This document shows, one piece after another, positions 1 through 10,489 of a stretch of DNA of 64,000 nucleotides (positions within the stretch are counted from its first letter, which is position 1; the number at the start of each line of letters is the position of its first letter). This stretch comes from Oscillospiraceae bacterium. GTDB lineage: Bacteria > Bacillota > Clostridia > Oscillospirales > Oscillospiraceae. The stretch lies in NCBI GenBank assembly GCA_009784725.1, contig WQXS01000003.1:62001-126000 (forward strand). The letters run 5' to 3'. The notes beneath the pieces are model-generated. The model saw only the letters and a program-made list of their open reading frames with translations. It did no database searches and was not told the origin of the DNA. A program made the translations under genes and the position numbers.

Positions 1-384
1 GTGACCGCCTTCTCGGGTAAAATGAAATTCACCGAATTCATCAAGGTCAAAAGGAACATTTAATCTCGCCAGATTTTCGATATCTGCAGGTCCTTCGTTG
101 ACAAGAACGGAAACAGCCTCAGTATCACATTCCCCGGCACCCGCAACTACGGTATCTTCGAAATGCAAAAGCGGAGTGTCGTCACGGTTGATTGCTGCGG
201 CAATTCCGCCCTGAGCAAGCCATGAGCTTGAGTTGTCCATGTTTTCCTTTGCAAGGATAATACATGAAAGGCTTTCATCAATATTAAGAGCAGCATAAAG
301 CCCTGCAAGCCCTGCACCGACTATAACAACGTCATATTCATATGTTTTTGCGATTTTGGTTTCGCCGCTGATGGCATATCTCAA
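1..384 (-). CDS. nadB: L-aspartate oxidase, N-terminal part (runs off window start)
   Basis: Reverse-strand translation LRYAISGETKIAKTYEYDVVIVGAGLAGLAGLYAAL...SSSWLAQGGIAAAINRDDTPLLHFEDTVVAGAGECD: FAD-binding GxGxxG plus 'WLAQGGIAAA' typical of NadB; TTG start with GGAG upstream. Confidence 0.8.
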   Translation of the reverse strand, partial: MRYAISGETKIAKTYEYDVVIVGAGLAGLYAALNIDESLSCIILAKENMDNSSSWLAQGGIAAAINRDDTPLLHFEDTVVAGAGECDTEAVSVLVNEGPADIENLARLNVPFDLDEFGEFHFTREGGH

Positions 385-410
385 AGTGATATCTCCTGTT
401 TTTATGGAAA

Positions 411-974
411 TCAGAATAAAAAGATTCCGACAAAGGCACTCAGCGCAAGAAATATTACCGGGTGAGCTTTTTTATATATATTTGTAACTATGAATAATAC
501 TACGGCAAATATAAATGTTCTTATATCGAGCAGGAACAAATGATATTCCGTCATATAGCGGAGTTCTATTCCGAACAGGACAAGGCAAAGCACCGTCATT
601 CCTGCTGCGGCAATAAGACCGAGCGAAGCGGGACGCAGGCCGTACAGAGCAGACTGTACAAGCGGGTTTTCTTTAAATTTAACCAAAAGACGGGCAATTA
701 TAAGTGAGATAATTATTGAAGGCATGATTATACCGACTGTAGCAATGATTCCGCCCGGAATGCCTGCAACCGTATAGCCTGCATATGTAGCCATGTTTAC
801 ACCGATAGGCCCGGGTGTCGCTTCAGAAACAGCAATCATGTCCATCAGCTGTGTTGTTGTGAACCAACCCGTTTTTTCACCCATCTGCTGCAGAAACGGA
901 ATAGCCGCAAGACCGCCGCCGAACATAAAAAGACCGGTAATGAAGAATTCATAAAACAGTTGGAGATAGATCAT
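411..974 (-). CDS. chromate transporter family protein (ChrA half)
   Basis: FMFGGGLAAIPFLQQM...SEATPGPIGVNMATYAGY motif of ChrA family; overlaps the next gene by 4 bp. Confidence 0.85.
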   Translation of the reverse strand: MIYLQLFYEFFITGLFMFGGGLAAIPFLQQMGEKTGWFTTTQLMDMIAVSEATPGPIGVNMATYAGYTVAGIPGGIIATVGIIMPSIIISLIIARLLVKFKENPLVQSALYGLRPASLGLIAAAGMTVLCLVLFGIELRYMTEYHLFLLDIRTFIFAVVLFIVTNIYKKAHPVIFLALSAFVGIFLF

Positions 975-1630
975 GAAGCATTACCTCCATCAGAGGTATT
1001 ATTGTTATCGGAGCCATTATTGACATCAGAAGTATTGTTGTCATCGGAGGGGTTGCTGTCAACCTCGGAATTGTCGGGAGGATCCTCACCCTTCGGTCCT
1101 GTCTTTTTTCGCAGGAATATAATCAAAACACCGCAAACACCTGCAATCGCCACAATTGCGGCAACAGGTAAAAACATATAAACCGAAAGTATAAAAACAA
1201 CAGAAAAAATCAATGCAGCAGGTAAATCAACAACCGAATGCTTTCGAAGCTTAAAAACTGCATTGAGTATCAGCACACATACACAAATACGTAGACCCGC
1301 AAATGCACTTTGCACGACAGGCAAATCTGCAAAATTAGACAAAAAAGCAGCAATCAGCATTATAACAATTAATGATGGGAGCGCAACTCCGAAAGCAGCA
1401 ATTGCACCGCCTGTTATACCCTTATTTTTATATCCTACAAAGACTGCTGTATTTGCCGCAATAATACCCGGCAGACACTGACCGATAGAAAAAAGGTCGG
1501 TCATTTCTTCCTCTGTCAGCCATTTGTTTTTGTCGACGAGAACACGCTGAAACATCGGCAGCATCGAATATCCGCCGCCGAATGTAAAAGCCCCTATATA
1601 TGAAAATGACAGCAATAATTTCAAATACAT
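971..1630 (-). CDS. chromate transporter family protein (ChrA half) with Ser/Asn/Asp-rich tail
   Basis: FTFGGGYSMLPMFQRVL...GQCLPGIIAANTAVFVGYKN; paired ChrA domains. Confidence 0.85.
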   Translation of the reverse strand: MYLKLLLSFSYIGAFTFGGGYSMLPMFQRVLVDKNKWLTEEEMTDLFSIGQCLPGIIAANTAVFVGYKNKGITGGAIAAFGVALPSLIVIMLIAAFLSNFADLPVVQSAFAGLRICVCVLILNAVFKLRKHSVVDLPAALIFSVVFILSVYMFLPVAAIVAIAGVCGVLIIFLRKKTGPKGEDPPDNSEVDSNPSDDNNTSDVNNGSDNNNTSDGGNAS

Positions 1631-1676
1631 AATGGGTATAATACCATAAAATTTTATTTTGTGGTATCATAAAAAC

Positions 1677-3626
1677 ATGATAGATATTTCTGTACAAAAC
1701 ATCAAAAAAGCATTTGAAGAAGGTAATGATATTCTCGATGGTTTAACTTTTGATATAGATGCCGGAGAGCGTGTAGGCCTGCTCGGAAAAAACGGAGCGG
1801 GGAAAACTACGCTGCTTAAAATCATTACGGGAGAGCTGCTTGAAGACGAGGGAATGATTGTTATTCCCGAAGCAAAAAAAATAGGTCTTATTTCGCAGAT
1901 TCCCGAATATCCTTTGGAATATACAGCCGAGGATGTGTTAAAAACTGCATTTTCCCATCTTTTCCAAATAAAAGAGGAGCTGGAACAGCTTGAGGATGAA
2001 ATGAAAAGCTTCGATTCTAGCGGGCCGGCAAACAGTAATGGAAGGCCGGCAAATAATCATGCCGGCACAGAATTACTCGGCAGATACGACAGACTCATTC
2101 ATGACTACGGCAGGCTTGGAGGTTACACAACCGAAAGTGACCTTAACAAGGTTGTAAACGGCTTGCAAATCCCGCAGCAGCAGAGAACACAGCTGTTTAA
2201 TACTTTGTCCGGCGGTGAAAAAACACGTATTAACCTTGCAAGGCTGATTCTTGAAAACACCGATATTCTTCTTCTTGATGAACCGACAAATCATCTTGAT
2301 TTAAGTGCAACAATCTGGCTGGAAGAATTTCTGACAAGGTTTAAGGGAACGGTTCTGGTAATTTCGCATGACAGATATTTCCTCGACAAGGTGATTACCC
2401 GTGCAATAGAAATAAAAGACGGGAAAGCAGAGTTCTACAGCGGGAACTACAGTTACTATGTTATTGAAAAACAGAGGCGTTACGAAAAGCAACTGGAAAT
2501 ATATAAACGTGAACAGGCTGAAGCGAAACGCCTTAATGATTCGGCAGACAGGCTTCAGCAATGGGGCTTCGGAAACAGCACATTAATGAAAAAGTCATTC
2601 GCAGTCAGAACCCGTGCCGAAAAAGTCTTAAAAACAGAAAAACCCGGCAAGGATAAGATGATGAAAGTAAAATTTTCCGAGCGTGAATTTCGCGGTGATG
2701 AAGTTCTGATAATCAAAGGCTTAACAAAATCATACAACGGGAAGTTAATACTTGATATTAATGAATTGCTTGTAGAGGGCGGTGAGCGCATAGCGATTAT
2801 CGGAGATAACGGGACGGGAAAGACAACTCTTGTCAAGCTTATTATGAAAGAGGAAAAACCGGATAAGGGATTTATCCGAATCGGCCCTGCAGTAAAAAGC
2901 GCATACTTACCTCAGATTATTAAATTTGAAAACCCGAACCGCTCTATTGTCGACACCTTGATATATGAGCTGAACGAAAGCCCGCAGACTGCACGAAACA
3001 GGCTCGGCGCATACCTTTTCCACGGAGAGGATGTTTTTAAGTATGTCGGGGATTTATCGGGCGGAGAAAAAAGCCGCCTAAGACTATGCATGCTCATGAA
3101 TAATGATATTAATCTGCTCATTCTCGACGAACCTACAAACCACCTTGACCTGACATCCCGTGAGTGGATTGAAAGTGCTGTGGCGGGATATGAAGAAACG
3201 CTACTCTTTATTTCACATGACAGGTATTTCATAAACAGATTTGCAACCAGAATCTGGTCACTTGAAAACGGCGAATTTATAGACTTTAAAGGAACATATG
3301 AGCAGTACATAAATCAGACAAAAACAAAACCAAGCTCTGCTCCGGCAAATAGAGCAATTGTAAAAACTAGTACAAAAAACACAGCATCACCAAAGCAAAC
3401 AAAGCAAAAACCCTCACTCGCTCAAAAAGAGCTCAGAAGGGTCGAAAGAGATATAGAAAATCTCGAAAACGAAATAGAACACATTGAAATGAAAAAATCA
3501 GAATACGCAACCGACTACGAAAAACTAATGGAACTCGACGAACATGAAACCGCTTTAAAAAATCAGCTTGATGAGTTATTGGATGATTGGGAACGCTCTC
3601 TTTCGGCTTGTGAGGGTCTTAGATAA
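1677..3626 (+). CDS. ABC-F family ATP-binding protein
   Basis: Two ABC domains (GKNGAGKTTLLK, LSGGEKTR, LLDEPTNHLD; GDNGTGKTTLVK, LSGGEKSR, LDEPTNHLD), no TM; start set to ATG 1677. Confidence 0.93.
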   Translation: MIDISVQNIKKAFEEGNDILDGLTFDIDAGERVGLLGKNGAGKTTLLKIITGELLEDEGMIVIPEAKKIGLISQIPEYPLEYTAEDVLKTAFSHLFQIKEELEQLEDEMKSFDSSGPANSNGRPANNHAGTELLGRYDRLIHDYGRLGGYTTESDLNKVVNGLQIPQQQRTQLFNTLSGGEKTRINLARLILENTDILLLDEPTNHLDLSATIWLEEFLTRFKGTVLVISHDRYFLDKVITRAIEIKDGKAEFYSGNYSYYVIEKQRRYEKQLEIYKREQAEAKRLNDSADRLQQWGFGNSTLMKKSFAVRTRAEKVLKTEKPGKDKMMKVKFSEREFRGDEVLIIKGLTKSYNGKLILDINELLVEGGERIAIIGDNGTGKTTLVKLIMKEEKPDKGFIRIGPAVKSAYLPQIIKFENPNRSIVDTLIYELNESPQTARNRLGAYLFHGEDVFKYVGDLSGGEKSRLRLCMLMNNDINLLILDEPTNHLDLTSREWIESAVAGYEETLLFISHDRYFINRFATRIWSLENGEFIDFKGTYEQYINQTKTKPSSAPANRAIVKTSTKNTASPKQTKQKPSLAQKELRRVERDIENLENEIEHIEMKKSEYATDYEKLMELDEHETALKNQLDELLDDWERSLSACEGLR

Positions 3627-4348
3627 GATGGTTCCAGGTCTGTTGCCAAAACCGGTTTTTTATGTACGGCGGCAAGAGCGACGCCAAAGGCAGTTTGGAA
3701 TCGCACAAGTTCTGCGGCAGTATATCTTTCAAACGAAGCTGAACTGTCAAGGGCTGCAAATCCTGACATACAGACATCAACACCATCACCGACAAGCATA
3801 GCAGGATTTTCTGCAGAGCAAATATCCCAAGCGTTTAAATCTGCGGCAAGCTCTTTTATTGATATTGCGCGGTCATCACAGAGTCTTTCAAGACCGCCGT
3901 CTTGCCATCGAAAGAGTGCATTATAGACCTGTTCACGTCTTGCATCCATAACAGGGCAGATTATTGCATCTGCTTCCGACGTCTGCATTGCCATTGCTTC
4001 GAGGGTTGAAACGCCGCAGACCGGAATATCCAATCCCCATGCAAAACCCTTCGCGGCAGATACGCCGATCCTGACACCCGTAAACGAGCCGGGCCCGCTT
4101 GCAACTGCAACAAGGTTTATATCAACCGGCTTTAAGCCGAGGTTATCAAGAAGCGACTCAGCCATTGACATTAAAGTCCTGCTGTGAGAAAAGCCGTTAT
4201 TTTGAAAATACTGCCCAAGCAGCCTGCCGTAGGATTCACCTGCCACTGTGTCCGCCGGACCTACCGACCCCAATGACTCAACTCCTGACGTTTCGTAAAC
4301 GGCAACGGAAACAGGCTTTGCAGAGGATTCCATCGCAAGAATCAGCAT
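3563..4348 (-). CDS. tsaB: tRNA threonylcarbamoyladenosine biosynthesis protein TsaB
   Basis: MLILAMESSAKPVSVAVYE...ASGPGSFTGVRIGVSAAKGFAWGL. Confidence 0.9.
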   Translation of the reverse strand: MLILAMESSAKPVSVAVYETSGVESLGSVGPADTVAGESYGRLLGQYFQNNGFSHSRTLMSMAESLLDNLGLKPVDINLVAVASGPGSFTGVRIGVSAAKGFAWGLDIPVCGVSTLEAMAMQTSEADAIICPVMDARREQVYNALFRWQDGGLERLCDDRAISIKELAADLNAWDICSAENPAMLVGDGVDVCMSGFAALDSSASFERYTAAELVRFQTAFGVALAAVHKKPVLATDLEPSYLRPSQAERERSQSSNNSSS

Positions 4349-4857
4349 TCCGGCTCAGCTCCTTTCGGTTTTACAGGCTCCACAGGTTTAATTTCAATTT
4401 GCCGTCTGTTTTCACCGAGAACCGTAATATAAACATCGATAGTGTCCGGCGGAAAAGCACCGGGCACTTTTTCACTCCATTCCACAACGCAGACACCGCT
4501 TCGCTCCTGATAATCATCCCAGCCGATATCAAAAAGTTCGTTTTCACTTTCAAGACGGTACATATCAAAATGAAAAAGCGGAATATCACCGGGGTACTCA
4601 TTTACAATTGTAAAGGTCGGACTTGTTACATTCATTTTTATGCCAAGCCCCGCCGCAATACCTCGGGTAAAAGCGGTTTTACCCGCACCAAGCCCGCCAT
4701 ACAACGCAACAACCGCACAACCGCCGGGGTTGTCTCTCGCATGACTACCGAGGTTGTTCCCCGCACAACCACCTTGAATGCGTTCCTTAAGGGAAACACC
4801 GAGTTTTTCCCCTTCGAGAACAGTTTCATTTTCGTTTTCAGTTATTAAAACCGTCAA
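4342..4857 (-). CDS. tsaE: tRNA threonylcarbamoyladenosine biosynthesis ATPase TsaE
   Basis: LYGGLGAGKTAFTRGIAAGLGI...SPTFTIVNEY...HFDMYRLE; start uncertain (TTG 4857 preferred over the longer ORF to 4959). Confidence 0.85.
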   Translation of the reverse strand: MTVLITENENETVLEGEKLGVSLKERIQGGCAGNNLGSHARDNPGGCAVVALYGGLGAGKTAFTRGIAAGLGIKMNVTSPTFTIVNEYPGDIPLFHFDMYRLESENELFDIGWDDYQERSGVCVVEWSEKVPGAFPPDTIDVYITVLGENRRQIEIKPVEPVKPKGAEPEC

Positions 4858-5040
4858 ACCCCGTCTCCTTAAAAACCAATAAATAAACTCAATAATAATC
4901 CGGCAAGAGCAAAAATTACTGTACCACGATTTCATCTCATTTAACAGTGAAATTTGCACATCACGGTAAAAAATGGTAAAATCCGTTCAGTCCGTATAAA
5001 AAATGCAATAAACCAACCTCTTGATTAGGACGTATACATA

Positions 5041-6204
5041 ATGCAGATAATCTCAGCTATTTTCAGAGCAATATTAAGATTTTTCCGTGATGCCGATATT
5101 TTTTTGCTTGCAGTAAGCACGGCAAGTGCAATATACGGGATTGTTCTTATAAACAGTGTCACCAAAAATTTCAGCTTTGCACAGGGCGGTCAGGCAAACG
5201 TACAAATCGGAGCTATGATTATCGGTATTCTCCTGTTTATCTTCTTCTCTTACATTGATATTGATATAATTGCGGATAAATCCAGATTTCTGTTCCTGTT
5301 TAGTATTTTACTTATATCCACCTTGTTTTTCTGGGGTGTCGGCGAGGAAGACGTCGGACGCGGTGCATGGCTGCGCTTTTTTAACATAGGTATACAGCCT
5401 GCTGAGATTGTTAAAATTACTTATATAATTATTATTGCACGAATGATTGTATCCTTTAAAGAACGAAATACGTTTAACTCATTAATGTCGATTTTACAGA
5501 TATTTATTGTTTTTTCAATTATGTTCGGGTTTGTTCTCATCGTTTCTCAGGATATGGGAACTGCTCTTGTTTATTTCGGTGTTCTTGCGATAATGCTTTT
5601 TGCCGGCGGGATGAAGCTTCGCTGGTTTGCAATAGGTGCCGCTCTTATTACCGCCGCTACTCCGCTTATTTGGGAAAATTTCTTAAATCAAAAACAAAGA
5701 GACAGAATACTTGCTCCCTTTGCTCCGGAGATTGTAGACCCTACACGTCAGGGCGTTTTATGGCAGCCCGACTTAAGTGTTGAAGCGATAGCGACGGGGG
5801 GATTTCGCGGACAGGGCCTCGGCAGCGGAAGACTTACTCAGACACCGGGTGCGATTCCTGCACAGCATACGGATTTTATCATTTCCGTAGCAGGCGAGGA
5901 GCTTGGTTTTGTAGGATGTATGCTTGTTATTATTTTACTGATGGTAATAATTATCAGATGTGTTTATATCGGCCTTAAGTCAAACAATCCTCTGGGAATG
6001 CTTGTGTGCATGGGTGTCGCCGGAATGGTTATCGTTCAAACAATTATGAACCTCGGCATGGCACTCGGGATAATGCCTGTTATAGGGGTCCCGCTGCCGT
6101 TTTTCAGTTACGGAGGTTCATCGATTGTTACAAGCTTTGCTGCAATGGGTCTTGTTTCGGGAATAAAAATGCGTCCGAAACCTGTCAGGTTCAGAAATTT
6201 GTAA
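5041..6204 (+). CDS. rodA: FtsW/RodA/SpoVE family cell-cycle glycosyltransferase
   Basis: Polytopic SEDS protein; AEIVKITYIIIIAR, SQDMGTALVYF, HTDFIISVAGEELGF, PLPFFSYGGSS. Confidence 0.88.
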   Translation: MQIISAIFRAILRFFRDADIFLLAVSTASAIYGIVLINSVTKNFSFAQGGQANVQIGAMIIGILLFIFFSYIDIDIIADKSRFLFLFSILLISTLFFWGVGEEDVGRGAWLRFFNIGIQPAEIVKITYIIIIARMIVSFKERNTFNSLMSILQIFIVFSIMFGFVLIVSQDMGTALVYFGVLAIMLFAGGMKLRWFAIGAALITAATPLIWENFLNQKQRDRILAPFAPEIVDPTRQGVLWQPDLSVEAIATGGFRGQGLGSGRLTQTPGAIPAQHTDFIISVAGEELGFVGCMLVIILLMVIIIRCVYIGLKSNNPLGMLVCMGVAGMVIVQTIMNLGMALGIMPVIGVPLPFFSYGGSSIVTSFAAMGLVSGIKMRPKPVRFRNL

Positions 6205-6352
6205 ACAATAAATTAATTAATAAAATATATGCAAATAATTAAAGGGTTTTTATTATTTATGTTGTATATAGTTAGAGCGAGGAAATAAGGCGAGGTAAAT
6301 TTCCTTTGAAGATAACTATGCCGGGCGTTTATGATTTTAGGAGCAATACTGC

Positions 6353-7369
6353 ATGAATGAAAACCCAAGGTTAACCCGCCAGACACTTGAAGAACAGATG
6401 CTTTCACCGAAAGCGTCATTTTCTGCTTGCACTAAAGGAAGACAGCGAATCGAACCGGAATGTGATATCAGAACATGCTATCAGCGTGACATCGACAGGA
6501 TTATTCACAGCAAGGCATTTCGCAGATTAAAACACAAAACGCAGGTTTTTTTAAGACCCGAAGGCGACCATTACAGAACAAGGCTTACACATACTCTTGA
6601 GGTTTCAAGGATAGGCAGGACGATTGCAAGAGGGCTTCGTTTAAATGAAGACCTTACCGAAGCAATTGCGCTGGGCCATGACCTTGGGCATACCCCGTTC
6701 GGACATGCCGGTGAAAGAGCGCTTGATGAAATACTGCAAAGCGACGGCGGGTTTAAGCACAGTGAGCAGAGCTTAAGAATTACCGACCGGATTGAACAAG
6801 GCGGAAACGGCTTAAACCTTACGTATGAAACAAGAGACGGGATTTTATGCCATACCGGAAGCAAAAAACCCGAAACCCCGGAAGGTTCGGTTGTCAGGAT
6901 AGCCGATAGAATAGCATATGTTAATCATGACCTCGATGATGCTCTGCGGGCAGGGATAATAAGGGAAACCGAGGTGCCCGAGGAAATTCTTTGTGCGCTC
7001 GGTTCAACTAACGGAGAACGGCTGAATACATTAATTTTGGATCTTATAACGGAAAGCGAAAAAACAGGAGAAATCACCCTAAGCCCGCCGATTGCGTTTG
7101 TTCTTGAGACGTTTCGTGATTTTATGTATAAAAATGTTTATCTCAACATGAAGGCAAAAAGCGAAGAGTTAAAAGTATCGGGGATAATTAATGAAATATT
7201 CCGTTTTTACTTCAGAACTCCCGACGAGTTACCCGACGAATACCGGCGTGTCTCGATGCAGGACGGCCTAAAGCGTGCAGTCAGCGATTATATCTCCGGA
7301 ATGACCGACAAATATGCAATCCACATCTACGAAAAACTCTTTATCCCCGAAGCCTGGCAGGTACGTTAA
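6353..7369 (+). CDS. dgt: deoxyguanosinetriphosphate triphosphohydrolase (HD family)
   Basis: [59 protein letters not shown]. Confidence 0.9.
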   Translation: [338 protein letters not shown]

Positions 7370-7465
7370 TAAATAAGAGTTAATAGTTAAGAGTTAATAA
7401 ATAGAAGAAAGCACAGGGTTTAATATTTATGCAATCTTCTTTCTGCATTGTTATTTGGAGAAGTT

Positions 7466-9238
7466 ATGCCTATTCCCGACAGTTTTATTGATGAACTTAT
7501 CAGCAGGACGGATATTACCGAACTGATTAGCGGATATGTGCGGCTTACCAAAAAAAGCGGTGCTAATATGTTCGGGCTTTGTCCCTTCCACAGTGAAAAA
7601 ACACCGTCATTTACCGTAAACTCGGAAAAGCAGATTTATCACTGCTTCGGCTGCGGAAAAGGCGGCGGGGCAATCAGCTTTATAAGAGATATTGAAAATC
7701 TGCAGTTTCGGGATGCAATTGAAATTCTGGCAAAAAAAGCGGGAATGACAGTCCCCGAAGAAGACGGACAGGCAGAGGCATCAAACCGCCGCAAGCGTAT
7801 ACTCGAGCTTAACAAAGAAGCGGCAAGGCATTTTTATCAAATGCTTAAAGCCCCGCAGGGAGAGGCGGCAAGAGATTATCTTGCAACGCGCGGCATCACC
7901 AAGCAAAGTGTTACACGCTTCGGAATCGGAGTCGCACCGGATGAGTGGAGTACACTACTCGATGCGATGGTCAGACAAGGCTTTTCAAAGCAGGAGCTTT
8001 TTGACGCAGGTCTTTGCAGACGGGGGAAAAAAGAAGACGGTGCATATGATTTTTTCCGTAACAGGCTTATGTTTCCGATTATTGATGTCAGGGGAAATGT
8101 AATTGGCTTTTCGGGCAGAAGGCTTGACAGCGGTAAGGATTACAAGTATTTAAACTCACCCGATACGCCTGCATTTACAAAAAGCCGTAATCTCTTCGGG
8201 CTTAACCTTGCGAAAAAGACAAAAAAAGGAAAGCTGCTGCTTGTTGAAGGGAACATCGACGTAGTTATGCTGCATCAGGCAGGCTTTGACTGTGCCGTTG
8301 CACCTCTCGGAACTGCTCTGACCTCCGAGCAGACAAGACTGCTTGCGCACTATACGGAAAATATCGTTGTAGTATTCGATTCGGACGAAATGGGTCAAAA
8401 AGCAACACTTAGAGCACTTTCACTACTCGAAAGAACAGGGAAAAATATCAAGGTTGTAAATCTCGGAGCTTCGGGTGACCCTGACGAATTTATCAGAAAG
8501 CACGGTGCGGAAGCTTTTGAAGTCCTGCTTGAACGCAGTGAAAATAACATTGAATACAAACTGCTGACGATTCAAAACTCATACAATCTCAATACTGATG
8601 AAGGCCGCCTGTCTTTTCTGACATCGGCAACAAACATGCTCTCGGATATAAAAAGTGAACCCGAGCGGGAAATCTACGGTGCAAAGGTTGCACAAACAGC
8701 CGGTGTTTCGGCGGAAGCGGTAAAAAATGAAGTAAAAAAGCTGCTGCGAATTAAAAAAAGCAGGGACAAAAAGGATTTCGAAAAAGAGACAATGCGCCCT
8801 AGAGCGAAAATCCAGCCTGCAAGCAGAGAGCTGCGTTACCAAAACGAATTATCCGCCCCGGCAGAGGAGGGAATCCTCAGATGCCTGACATTTGACCCTG
8901 CACTCATTAAGATAATTAACGAAACAGGGTTTATAAAGGATGAGTTTACATCTCCTTTTTTGGCAAAGGTTTTTGTGATTTTGGAAAACAGGATTTCAAA
9001 TGACAGAGAAGTAAGCGAATCGTTGATAATTTCGGAGCTTGAACCTGATGAGGCATCACATTTGACGGGAGTTTTGCAAAAACCGGAATCATTACCGCAG
9101 GGCGAAAAGAGCATGCGGGAGTATATTACAAAAGTACGGGAAGAAAAACTAAAAGCACAGGTTCCCGATGAGGAATTATTGCTTGAAATAAAAAGATTCA
9201 AAGAGACAAAAACAGCGGAGGGAAATAATGGAAAATAA
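7466..9238 (+). CDS. dnaG: DNA primase
   Basis: [31 protein letters not shown] zinc finger; [24 protein letters not shown]; start set to ATG 7466. Confidence 0.95.
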   Translation: MPIPDSFIDELISRTDITELISGYVRLTKKSGANMFGLCPFHSEKTPSFTVNSEKQIYHCFGCGKGGGAISFIRDIENLQFRDAIEILAKKAGMTVPEEDGQAEASNRRKRILELNKEAARHFYQMLKAPQGEAARDYLATRGITKQSVTRFGIGVAPDEWSTLLDAMVRQGFSKQELFDAGLCRRGKKEDGAYDFFRNRLMFPIIDVRGNVIGFSGRRLDSGKDYKYLNSPDTPAFTKSRNLFGLNLAKKTKKGKLLLVEGNIDVVMLHQAGFDCAVAPLGTALTSEQTRLLAHYTENIVVVFDSDEMGQKATLRALSLLERTGKNIKVVNLGASGDPDEFIRKHGAEAFEVLLERSENNIEYKLLTIQNSYNLNTDEGRLSFLTSATNMLSDIKSEPEREIYGAKVAQTAGVSAEAVKNEVKKLLRIKKSRDKKDFEKETMRPRAKIQPASRELRYQNELSAPAEEGILRCLTFDPALIKIINETGFIKDEFTSPFLAKVFVILENRISNDREVSESLIISELEPDEASHLTGVLQKPESLPQGEKSMREYITKVREEKLKAQVPDEELLLEIKRFKETKTAEGNNGK

Positions 9239-10430
9239 CATTCACGAAGAACTCGACGAAATTGCAGAGGAGAACCCAAACAAGCCGGAGGTACCGGAAA
9301 AAACACAGGAACAGTATAACGAAGAACGGCTGAATGCTCTCGTTGAGGAAGGAAAAAAGCGGGGAAGCCTCAGCTCAAAGGAATTGCTTGACGTTCTGGA
9401 GGATATGAATCTTGAGCAGGAGCAGATAGATAAGTTTTATGATACTCTGGAAAACTTGAATATTGATACAACGGAAGCGGAGGAAGCAGTATTTGTACCT
9501 CCGGAAACCGATGACGCGCCGGAAATCGAAGAGCTGCAGGAAATTGAGACACTTGCAGAGGATGAAATTATCGACCCCGATACTCTAGTAGACAACTTCA
9601 GCATTGACGACCCTGTACGTATGTATCTTAAAGAGATAGGCAAGGTAAACCTTCTGACAACGGAAGAGGAGATTGAACTTGCAACAAAAATGGCGCAGGG
9701 CGACAATGAAGCAAAACGTCAAATGGCGGAAGCGAACCTCAGGCTTGTTGTCAGTATTGCAAAGCGTTATGTGGGCAGGGGAATGCTGTTTCTTGACCTG
9801 ATTCAGGAGGGAAATCTCGGGCTTATCAAAGCTGTCGAAAAATTCGACTATACTAAGGGATATAAGTTTTCGACATATGCAACCTGGTGGATTCGTCAGG
9901 CAATTACAAGAGCGATAGCGGACCAGGCACGTACAATAAGAATTCCTGTTCATATGGTTGAAACAATAAATAAAGTAATGCGCATATCACGCCAGCTTTT
10001 ACAGGAACTCGGACATGACCCGACACCGGAGGAAATTGCCGAGGATATGGGAATGCCTGTTGAAAAAGTCCGTGAAATATTGAAAATAGCACAGGAGCCT
10101 GTTTCTCTTGAAACACCGATTGGTGAGGAAGAAGACAGCCATCTCGGCGATTTTATTCCTGACGAGGATGCCTCGGAACCCGCCGAAGCTGCATCCTTTA
10201 CCTTACTTAAGGAACAACTTTCGGGAGTGCTCGGAACATTAACGCAACGTGAGGAAAAAGTTCTGCGGCTCAGATTCGGCATCGAAGACGGACGCACACG
10301 CACTCTTGAAGAAGTTGGCAGAGTCTTTAACGTAACAAGGGAAAGAATCCGCCAAATAGAAGCAAAAGCCCTCCGCAAACTCCGCCACCCCAGCAGAAGC
10401 AAAAAACTAAAAGATTTCCTATTCCCATAA
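9228..10430 (+). CDS. rpoD: RNA polymerase primary sigma factor
   Basis: [67 protein letters not shown]; region 4 [20 protein letters not shown]. Confidence 0.97.
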   Translation: MENNIHEELDEIAEENPNKPEVPEKTQEQYNEERLNALVEEGKKRGSLSSKELLDVLEDMNLEQEQIDKFYDTLENLNIDTTEAEEAVFVPPETDDAPEIEELQEIETLAEDEIIDPDTLVDNFSIDDPVRMYLKEIGKVNLLTTEEEIELATKMAQGDNEAKRQMAEANLRLVVSIAKRYVGRGMLFLDLIQEGNLGLIKAVEKFDYTKGYKFSTYATWWIRQAITRAIADQARTIRIPVHMVETINKVMRISRQLLQELGHDPTPEEIAEDMGMPVEKVREILKIAQEPVSLETPIGEEEDSHLGDFIPDEDASEPAEAASFTLLKEQLSGVLGTLTQREEKVLRLRFGIEDGRTRTLEEVGRVFNVTRERIRQIEAKALRKLRHPSRSKKLKDFLFP

Positions 10431-10439
10431 AGAGCAAAA

Positions 10440-10465
10440 GGGGACGGTTCTCTTGTGTCATCCCC
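10440..10465. repeat. REP-like element GGGGACGGTTCTCTTGTGTCATCCCC
   Basis: Shares GGGGACGGTTCT with 44670-44688 and 45619-45640 in this window. Confidence 0.6.
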
Positions 10466-10489
10466 CATAAAAAATTAACAGAGGTAAGT

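Noticed and set aside
960-1481. Plus-strand ORFs (73 and 72 aa) across the chromate transporter genes
   Set aside because: Antisense shadows of two well supported ChrA genes.
4099-4848. 249-aa plus-strand ORF across tsaB/tsaE
   Set aside because: Overlaps two confident minus-strand genes; no family signature.
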